From assembly GCA_947303105.1 (NCBI GenBank), contig CAMYXQ010000051.1, positions 1 through 6,324 on the forward strand: a stretch of DNA of 6,324 nucleotides, in the 5' to 3' direction. This DNA comes from an uncultured Caryophanales bacterium (GTDB taxonomy: Bacteria > Bacillota_I > Bacilli_A > RFN20 > CAG-826). The position numbers were made by a program, and so were the translations under genes. Shown here piece after piece: positions 1 through 4,855 of the stretch. Position 1 is the first letter of the stretch, and the number at the start of each line of letters is the position of its first letter. Under the pieces are notes generated by a model. The model made no database searches. It had not been told where the DNA came from and saw only the letters and a list, made by a program, of their open reading frames with translations.

Positions 1-195
1 AAGTATCTGAACCCGTTCCCTACTTTCAATATCGCCGACGCCGCGATCGTCATCGGCATCGCGTTCCTTATTGTCCTTCTCATCGTCAGAAGCATTAAGG
101 AAGCTCGCGCCTCGAAGGACGAGCCGATCGTCACCGGCAAGTTCGAAAATACCGAAAATTCGGAGGAGAAACCCGATGGAGAAGAAGATCGTTGA
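1..195 (+). CDS. lspA: Lipoprotein signal peptidase (signal peptidase II), C-terminal fragment
   Basis: This is the last 64 codons of an aspartic membrane peptidase that removes signal peptides from diacylglyceryl-modified prolipoproteins. The visible part opens with FPTFNIADAAIVIG (residues 6-18 of the fragment region), which matches the conserved LspA motif FNxADxxI that carries the second catalytic aspartate (D13 of the fragment). A hydrophobic segment at about residues 14-29 is the last membrane helix. It is followed by a charged cytoplasmic tail of about 35 residues rich in Glu, Lys and Asp, which is long compared with compact family members such as the E. coli protein. The gene enters from outside the window, so its start, the first catalytic Asp and its promoter are not visible. 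It ends at TGA 193-195 and overlaps rluD by 20 bp. The same order (lspA then the rluD homologue ylyB) is known in Bacillus. Confidence 0.9.
   Translation, partial: KYLNPFPTFNIADAAIVIGIAFLIVLLIVRSIKEARASKDEPIVTGKFENTENSEEKPDGEEDR
162..166 (+). promoter_or_regulatory. Ribosome binding site of rluD
   Basis: GGAGG lies nine bases before the ATG at 176, inside the coding sequence of lspA. It fixes the rluD start at 176 and not at the in-frame ATG at 71, which has no comparable site and would bury 35 extra low-complexity Ser/Arg residues in lspA. Confidence 0.85.
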
Positions 196-1090
196 GGAAG
201 CCGGAAGACGAATCGACGAAGTGCTGTTTTCCTGGGGAATCGCCCCGACGCGCAGCAAAGTGCAGTCTTTGATTAAAGATGAAAAAGTGCTCGTAAATGG
301 AAAGTCAATAAAGTCGCATTATATCTTGAAAAATGGCGACATTGTAAACTACCAATCTTATACTAGCAAACCACTATGTTTAGAGGGTGATAACATCCCT
401 TTGGACATCATTTACGAGGATGACGACGTGTTGGTCATCAATAAACAACGTGGCCTCGTGGTTCATCCAGGAAACGGCAATCATTCTGGCACTTTGGTCA
501 ATGCGCTCATCTATCACGAGAAGAACCTCGCAAAAGGGTCAACGACTGACCGTCCCGGAATCGTTCATCGCATCGATAAAGATACGTCTGGGTTGCTTGT
601 CGTTGCGAAGAACGATGAGGCTTTCGCGTCCTTAGCCAACCAACTTTCCGATCATTCGATGCATCGGGAGTACTTAGCGCTCGTCAAAGGTATAATTGAC
701 GAAAACGACGCTAAAATTGATGCGCCAATCGGCCACGATCCCCGTCGGCCGACTCGTTTCGCGGTCAACGGACGGGATCCTCGCGAGGCTGTTACTTATC
801 TTCACGTCGTCAAGCGTTACCCCCTCGAAAATGTGTCCCTCGTGTCCTGCGAGCTCAAAACCGGGCGGACTCATCAGATCCGCGTTCATATGGATTATAT
901 CGGGCATCCGGTCATCGGCGATCCGCTCTATGGCGAGGGAAATCGAACTTTGTTCGATGATGGCCAACTTCTGCACGCTTATAAACTCACGTTTGCACAT
1001 CCGCGGACGGGGAAACTCGTCTCTTTCGACGCTCCGTTGCCGGCCGATTTTCAGGAAATACTCAACCGTTTGGACGGCGCTTCTATATAA
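176..1090 (+). CDS. rluD: 23S rRNA pseudouridine synthase, RluA/RluD family
   Basis: This 304-residue enzyme isomerises uridine to pseudouridine in rRNA. Family members of this type act on helix 69 of 23S rRNA (E. coli U1911, U1915, U1917), but the exact target here is inferred. An S4 RNA-binding domain spans about residues 11-58 (TRSKVQSLIKDEKVLVNGK). The catalytic domain follows, with HRIDKDTSG at 131-139 (catalytic Asp134), the segment EYLALVKG at 165-172, and KTGRTHQIRVHM at 228-239 followed by GHPVIGDPLYG. The length is normal for the family. It overlaps lspA by 20 bp and is surely cotranscribed with it; it corresponds to Bacillus ylyB, although pyrR does not follow here. Codons for about residues 30-85 are AT-rich (positions 301-420 are about 35% G+C by hand count) and use TTA, CTA, ATA and TCA, unlike mutS2 and uvrC. 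RluD versus another RluA subfamily cannot be fully settled by eye. Confidence 0.93.
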   Translation: MEKKIVEEAGRRIDEVLFSWGIAPTRSKVQSLIKDEKVLVNGKSIKSHYILKNGDIVNYQSYTSKPLCLEGDNIPLDIIYEDDDVLVINKQRGLVVHPGNGNHSGTLVNALIYHEKNLAKGSTTDRPGIVHRIDKDTSGLLVVAKNDEAFASLANQLSDHSMHREYLALVKGIIDENDAKIDAPIGHDPRRPTRFAVNGRDPREAVTYLHVVKRYPLENVSLVSCELKTGRTHQIRVHMDYIGHPVIGDPLYGEGNRTLFDDGQLLHAYKLTFAHPRTGKLVSFDAPLPADFQEILNRLDGASI

Positions 1091-1115
1091 AAATCGTTCA
1101 GTAGAACGGATTTTT
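1089..1115 (+). terminator. Weak hairpin and T-tract at the end of rluD
   Basis: AAATCGTTC (1091-1099) can pair across an AGTA loop with GAAC (1104-1107) and GATTT (1109-1113), leaving G1108 bulged, and the T run continues to 1115. It begins at the rluD stop codon. The stem is AU-rich with a bulge, so this is probably a leaky intrinsic terminator for lspA-rluD. It also sits directly over the upstream part of the yccF promoter, so an operator role is possible. Confidence 0.5.
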
Positions 1116-1125
1116 CCCATATAAT
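1097..1125 (+). promoter_or_regulatory. Sigma-70-type promoter of yccF
   Basis: A perfect TATAAT at 1120-1125 lies 17 bp downstream of a poor -35 candidate TTCAGT (1097-1102, three of six consensus matches). Transcription would start near 1132 and give a leader of about 24 nt that contains the SD site. The -10 box is convincing; the -35 is not. Confidence 0.65.
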
Positions 1126-1143
1126 GTTTTACAAGCAAAAGAA

Positions 1144-1150
1144 AAAGGGG
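1144..1150 (+). promoter_or_regulatory. Ribosome binding site of yccF
   Basis: The purine run AAAGGGG ends five bases before the ATG at 1156. It is an imperfect but usable SD match and supports this start. Confidence 0.6.
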
Positions 1151-1155
1151 AATCT

Positions 1156-1527
1156 ATGAAAACTTTTGGCAATGTTCTTTGGCTCATTTTCGGTGGTTTG
1201 ATCTCGGCGATCATGAACTTCATCATGGGTGTCGTCTGCTTCATCACCATCATCTTCATCCCGGTTGGCTTCCAGCTCTTCAAAATCGCCAAATTCTTCC
1301 TTTGGCCGATGGGCAAAAAGGTCGTTAATACCAACTGCACTGGCTTCAAAACCTTCGTTAACGTCATCTGGCTCATCATTATGGGTTGGGTTCACTTCAT
1401 TGGCTACGGCCTCGCTGGCTGCATCCTCTGCGCGACCGTCATCGGCATCCCGTTCGGTCTCCAATACTTCAAGATCGCGAAATTCGCCGCCCTCCCGTTG
1501 GGCCACGACTTCGTCAAAGAAGGATAA
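1156..1527 (+). CDS. yccF: YccF-family small membrane protein with two YccF repeats
   Basis: This 123-residue, very hydrophobic protein is recognised as the YccF (DUF307) inner-membrane family; no biochemical function is established for the family. It consists almost wholly of two copies of the same unit, residues 3-57 and 66-120, which align without gaps at a 63-residue offset with 25 of 55 identities by hand count. Each copy has a TFxNVxWLI start, a hydrophobic stretch, and an IPxGxQxFKIAKF block followed by P-x-G. Membrane segments are likely at about 7-36 and 70-99. There is no cleavable signal peptide. It has its own promoter and SD site, is separated from rluD by a hairpin, and converges on rnhC. 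It therefore looks monocistronic, and its neighbours say nothing about its role. The family assignment is confident; the function is unknown. Confidence 0.85.
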   Translation: MKTFGNVLWLIFGGLISAIMNFIMGVVCFITIIFIPVGFQLFKIAKFFLWPMGKKVVNTNCTGFKTFVNVIWLIIMGWVHFIGYGLAGCILCATVIGIPFGLQYFKIAKFAALPLGHDFVKEG

Positions 1528-1543
1528 ACAGTTATCACAAAAT

Positions 1544-1567
1544 AAAAGAGGCTTAGGCCTCTTTTTT
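1544..1567. terminator. Bidirectional intrinsic terminator between yccF and rnhC
   Basis: A perfect 9-bp stem, AAAAGAGGC (1544-1552) with GCCTCTTTT (1557-1565), encloses a TTAG loop. T runs lie downstream on both strands: 1562-1567 on the plus strand, and the complement of the A-rich 1537-1547 on the minus strand. It lies 16 bp after the yccF stop and overlaps the last codon and stop of rnhC (1566-1568), so it serves both convergent genes. Confidence 0.9.
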
Positions 1568-2483
1568 ATTTCTCTTTCTGGATGTTTGAGAAGTTCATTT
1601 TCGCGATGGATGCGAGTTCCTTGTCGGAATGATCTTTGCGATATTCGGCGAGGAAGGCATCGGCCTTGTCCCCGGCCCCATACGGGACTTCCGCCCCAAG
1701 TTTTTTGGATAGCTGTTCCATCTTTTTGAGGAAGGTGTAGCGGGCGATGACCGATCCGAGGGCGACGCTCGGGAAATGGAGTTCCCCTTTGGTGGAGAAG
1801 CAGATGTCTTTCACGACATCAGCGGTGGACCCTAAGTAGGAATAGTACTTATCGGGGTCGACGAATTGATCGAGATAGACTTCCGCCATCGGGTGGCGAA
1901 CCTTCAGATTCCATAAGGCGCGGTTATGCATTTCGGCCTTGATCGCATTCATGTTCCGTTCGTCATGGACCTCGTTGTATTTGGCCGGATTTAGGACCAA
2001 AAGGGAATAATCGAAACGGCGTAGCAACCGCTTCCCGATCGATAAAATCGTTTCGTCTGATAGTAATTTACTATCAGTAACACCTAGTTTGTTCAGATAA
2101 TCGAGGTCGTTTGCTTCGACATAAGCGGCGCAGACGACGACCGGTCCAAAGAGGTCGCCGGTCCCGACTTCATCGCTGCCGATCTGCGGGAAGCGGTTGA
2201 TGATCGGGTGGAGCGGATGGGCGGGTTTCGGCTTTGGCACAACGGCCTCGGCGTTCTCGTCGAAGATGCGGGCCTCGCCTAAGGCATTGGCTCCTGCGAA
2301 CACCGCTTTGGTCTTGCCGGATTTATTCGGCTTGTACACGGTGATCGAAGTTCCTTCGAACCGGGCGAAAAAGTCGATGAATTCTCCGGAATTCTCTTCC
2401 TGGTAGTCGCTATAAAAGGCGAGGATTTTCTCACGGATTTCCTCATTGACTTCCAAGCTGACGATGGCTGACGGACGTTTCAT
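1566..2483 (-). CDS. rnhC: Ribonuclease HIII
   Basis: This 305-residue type 2 ribonuclease H cuts the RNA strand of RNA-DNA hybrids such as R-loops and primer remnants, in the cytoplasm with Mg2+ or Mn2+. The first ~85 residues form the TBP-like substrate-binding domain that distinguishes RNase HIII from RNase HII. The catalytic domain begins at GSDEVGTGDLFGP (102-114). The DEDE active site can be placed at Asp104, Glu105, Asp205 (in VYLDQF) and Glu234 (in STKGELHF), matching the family pattern. VTDSKLLSDE (135-144) and GSVIARY (243-249) are also conserved. Length is normal. The ATG at 2481-2483 has no SD; a TAAAAT -10 box ends six bases before it, so the mRNA is probably leaderless. It diverges from mutS2 across 59 bp. 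A 60-bp AT-rich patch with an inverted repeat lies in the TDSKLLSDE codons. Confidence 0.96.
   Translation of the reverse strand: MKRPSAIVSLEVNEEIREKILAFYSDYQEENSGEFIDFFARFEGTSITVYKPNKSGKTKAVFAGANALGEARIFDENAEAVVPKPKPAHPLHPIINRFPQIGSDEVGTGDLFGPVVVCAAYVEANDLDYLNKLGVTDSKLLSDETILSIGKRLLRRFDYSLLVLNPAKYNEVHDERNMNAIKAEMHNRALWNLKVRHPMAEVYLDQFVDPDKYYSYLGSTADVVKDICFSTKGELHFPSVALGSVIARYTFLKKMEQLSKKLGAEVPYGAGDKADAFLAEYRKDHSDKELASIAKMNFSNIQKEK
2057..2077. repeat. Perfect 9-bp inverted repeat inside rnhC
   Basis: CTGATAGTA (2057-2065) and TACTATCAG (2069-2077) are exact reverse complements separated by ATT. The element lies within the rnhC codons for the conserved TDSKLLS motif, in a stretch (2041-2100) of about 30% G+C. 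It has no T-tract of terminator type. It may be a chance product of codon choice, an intragenic mRNA hairpin, or a protein-binding site. Confidence 0.6.
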
Positions 2484-2489
2484 GGGCTT

Positions 2490-2495
2490 ATTTTA
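2490..2495 (-). promoter_or_regulatory. -10 element of rnhC, leaderless-type placement
   Basis: On the minus strand TAAAAT (2495 down to 2490) differs from TATAAT by one base, and six bases separate it from the rnhC ATG. The usual start point would fall on or within a base or so of the A of the ATG (2483). No convincing -35 is visible 15-19 bp upstream, and the only purine-rich SD-like run (GAGGA) is 18 bases from the ATG, too far to serve. Confidence 0.55.
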
Positions 2496-2524
2496 GCGCA
2501 TTCCTCGATGAATTTGCGCGCATT
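2496..2524. repeat. Direct repeat GCGCATT in the divergent promoter region
   Basis: GCGCATT occurs at 2496-2502 and 2518-2524, 22 bp apart start to start, which is about two helical turns. Each copy abuts or lies close to one of the two divergent -10 boxes. It could be a pair of half-sites for a shared regulator, but a seven-base repeat is short and may be chance. Confidence 0.35.
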
Positions 2525-2535
2525 AATGCTACAAT
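2520..2535 (+). promoter_or_regulatory. Extended -10 promoter of mutS2-uvrC with an adjoining palindrome
   Basis: TACAAT (2530-2535) is preceded directly by TGC (2527-2529), giving an extended -10 (TGnTACAAT) that can compensate for the absence of a recognisable -35. The perfect palindrome GCATTAATGC (2520-2529) abuts the hexamer and overlaps the TGn element, so anything binding there would block the promoter. Only seven bases separate the -10 from the mutS2 ATG, so transcription should start at or next to it. Confidence 0.6.
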
Positions 2536-2542
2536 TTCCCAT

Positions 2543-4855
2543 ATGCAGAACGCATTGGAGAAATTGGAGTTCGCCGCGATCCGCGATCGGTTGCTTGTTT
2601 TCGCCCGGACCGAACGGGCCAAGGAAGCCATTTCCGATCTCGGGGTTTTTCTCGACGAGCGAGAACTCATCAAGGAGCAGGATGATCTCCGCGAGATGAT
2701 CCGCCTCCGCGAACGGTTCGGCTCCTTGCCCATCGGAGCCTCGCCCAATTTGGCCAAGAGTGTTGCCTTCGCCAAAAAAGGCGGGGTTTTGAGCGAGGCC
2801 AATTTGGAAGGCGTCGCCTCCGACATCCTCACAAACGCCGCCATTCATCGATACTTTTCGCAAGCGGAACCCGAATCCATCCTGCGGATTTTCGCTTTTG
2901 AATCCGCCGATTTGTCTTCCCTTGAGAAAGCGATCCATGCGGTGATTACCCCTGACTTGACGATTTACGACAATGCCTCCCCGGCCCTCAAAGGAATCCG
3001 CCAAGCGATCCGCAATCTCGAGCGGGAGATCACCCGCAAGGTCAGCACGCTCGTTTCCGCCAACCGCGAATATCTCACCTCGGAAACCCTCAGCATGCGG
3101 AATGGCCATTACGTCATCCCGGTGTCGAGTTCCTACAAAAACAAAGTGAAAGGAATCATCCAGGATATCTCCCACAGCGGTGGCACGACCTTCATCGAAC
3201 CGGAAGCCCTCGTCGTCCTCAATAACCGGATGCGGGAGCTCGAAGTCGAGGAACGCGAGGAAATCCATCGCCTCCTAGCCGAACTATCCGCCCAAGTGGC
3301 CAGCCACGGCGAGGAAGTCATCCGGATCAACGAGATGATCGGCCGCCTCGATTTCCTCGATGCCAAAGCCAAATACGCCGCCGAAATCCATGGGGTCGTC
3401 GCCGATTACAGCGAAACCCCGAAGATTCATCTTCGCGCGGCCCGCCATCCCCTCATCGATCCCGCCAAAATCGTCCCCAATGACTTCGATATGTCCAAAG
3501 AGACCCCGATTTTCGTCATCTCCGGCCCCAACGCCGGCGGCAAGACGATCGCCATCAAGACGGTCGGCCTTCTCGTCGCGATGAATGAATGCGGCTTACC
3601 GATCCCGGCCGACCTCGGCTCTTCCCTCAGTTATTTCAACGCCATCTACGTCGATATCGGCGATTCCCAATCGATCACCGATTCCTTATCGACTTTCTCC
3701 GGCCATATGGCCAACCGTGCCGCCCTCTTGAAAGCGGTGGGGAACCGCGACCTCGTCCTATTGGACGAAATCGGAACCGGCACCTCGCCGTGGGAAGGCG
3801 AATCCATCGCCTACGCCGTTTTGATGCGGCTCAAAGAAAAGCAGGCATTCGCCCTCGTGAGTTCCCACTTCGAAGGCCTTAAAGCGGCCGCCCTCAGCGA
3901 GAGCGGAATCACCAACGCCTCGATGCGCTTCAACGATGACACCCTCGAGCCGACCTACCGCCTCCTCCAAGGCGTCCCCGGCGATTCCTACGGCCTCGTG
4001 GTGGCCCGCCGGTTCGGCATGGACGAAAAGACGATGGCCATCGCGGAGAAACGGGCCCATGAGAATCATGAGATCTCCGTCTCCGAGGCTCTCCGCAAAT
4101 TGAACGCGACATCCGCTTCCCTCGAGAAAGAACGCGAGCAGATCGCCATCCTCAAAGCCCATCTCCAGGGCGAACTCGAGGAAGCCAAACGCAAAGAAGA
4201 GATCGCCGATAAGCGGCTCGCCAACTTAAAGAACGAAGTGAACGCCCTCAAAGAGAAAGAGCTGGCGGAATATAAGAAAAAAGCCGATGAGATCTTGGAA
4301 AATCTCAAAGGCGAAGGCGTCAAGAAAGGCGACGTCACCCGGGCCAAGAACGCCCTCGAAGACCTCCGCGAAGTCGAGAAGGAAATCGATTTCGACGAGG
4401 AAATCAAAGTCGGTGACTATGTCGCCATCCCGAGCCTGAGCGTGACTGGGCGAGTGACCGCGATCCGCGGGAACACGGTCACCCTCGTCAGCGACGGCGG
4501 CACGACCTGGAACGCGAAAAAGAACCGCCTCTGCCACGCGGAAGAGCCGGCCAAGAAATCCGCCCCCATGAGCGGAATCAAACTCGACGAAGTCGGAGCC
4601 ACCCGCTCCGTTCCTCTGGAGCTGAATATCATCGGCTATCGGGCCGAGCCCGCTTTAAGCGCCCTCGACAAATATCTCGATGACTGCCGACTGAAAGGTT
4701 ATAAGCGGGTCCGCATCATCCACGGGTTCGGCACCGGCATCCTGCGGAAGATGGTCCGCGAGTCTTGCGACAAGCATCCCCAATTCATCGCCTCTTATGA
4801 AGCGGCGGGGGAGAGCGAAGGCGCCGGAGGGGCGACAATCGTCTTCTTGAAATGA
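2543..4855 (+). CDS. mutS2: MutS2 family ATPase with C-terminal Smr domain
   Basis: This 770-residue MutS paralogue lacks the mismatch-recognition domains of MutS. In known cases it acts on branched DNA or, in Bacillus subtilis, on collided ribosomes; which applies here is not shown. Residues 1-310 are the core/clamp region. The ATPase has Walker A GPNAGGKT (328-335), the signature stretch DIGDSQSITDSLSTFSGHM (371-389), Walker B LVLLDE (404-409) and His442. A Lys/Glu-rich coiled coil covers about 500-615, a KOW-like segment about 620-665, and Smr about 690-770 with HGFGTG at 727-732. Two motifs deviate: the D-loop reads GTSPWEG where MutS2 usually has GTDPxEG, and the Smr LDLRG motif reads LNIIG (694-698). 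The start MQNALEKLEF agrees with homologues; no SD precedes it. It is the first gene of a pair with uvrC, joined by an ATGA overlap. Confidence 0.96.
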   Translation: MQNALEKLEFAAIRDRLLVFARTERAKEAISDLGVFLDERELIKEQDDLREMIRLRERFGSLPIGASPNLAKSVAFAKKGGVLSEANLEGVASDILTNAAIHRYFSQAEPESILRIFAFESADLSSLEKAIHAVITPDLTIYDNASPALKGIRQAIRNLEREITRKVSTLVSANREYLTSETLSMRNGHYVIPVSSSYKNKVKGIIQDISHSGGTTFIEPEALVVLNNRMRELEVEEREEIHRLLAELSAQVASHGEEVIRINEMIGRLDFLDAKAKYAAEIHGVVADYSETPKIHLRAARHPLIDPAKIVPNDFDMSKETPIFVISGPNAGGKTIAIKTVGLLVAMNECGLPIPADLGSSLSYFNAIYVDIGDSQSITDSLSTFSGHMANRAALLKAVGNRDLVLLDEIGTGTSPWEGESIAYAVLMRLKEKQAFALVSSHFEGLKAAALSESGITNASMRFNDDTLEPTYRLLQGVPGDSYGLVVARRFGMDEKTMAIAEKRAHENHEISVSEALRKLNATSASLEKEREQIAILKAHLQGELEEAKRKEEIADKRLANLKNEVNALKEKELAEYKKKADEILENLKGEGVKKGDVTRAKNALEDLREVEKEIDFDEEIKVGDYVAIPSLSVTGRVTAIRGNTVTLVSDGGTTWNAKKNRLCHAEEPAKKSAPMSGIKLDEVGATRSVPLELNIIGYRAEPALSALDKYLDDCRLKGYKRVRIIHGFGTGILRKMVRESCDKHPQFIASYEAAGESEGAGGATIVFLK

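Noticed and set aside
71..175. A 35-residue upstream extension of rluD from an ATG at 71
   Set aside because: It lies wholly within lspA in another frame, is Ser/Arg-rich low complexity, and has no SD; GGAGG at 162-166 points to the ATG at 176, which begins a normal-length protein.
326..364. Possible internal promoter in rluD: TTGAAA (326-331) and TATACT (359-364)
   Set aside because: The spacer is 27 bp, far outside the usable 15-19 bp, and AT-rich coding sequence produces such hexamers by chance.
2480..3268. A 262-codon minus-strand open frame opposite mutS2
   Set aside because: It mirrors the C-ending codon bias of mutS2, shows no recognisable domain, and lies antisense to well-conserved mutS2 sequence.
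4826..4832. GGAGGGG as the SD of uvrC
   Set aside because: It is 19 bases from the uvrC ATG; the codons there encode the conserved Gly-rich end of the Smr domain, and the ATGA overlap explains initiation better.
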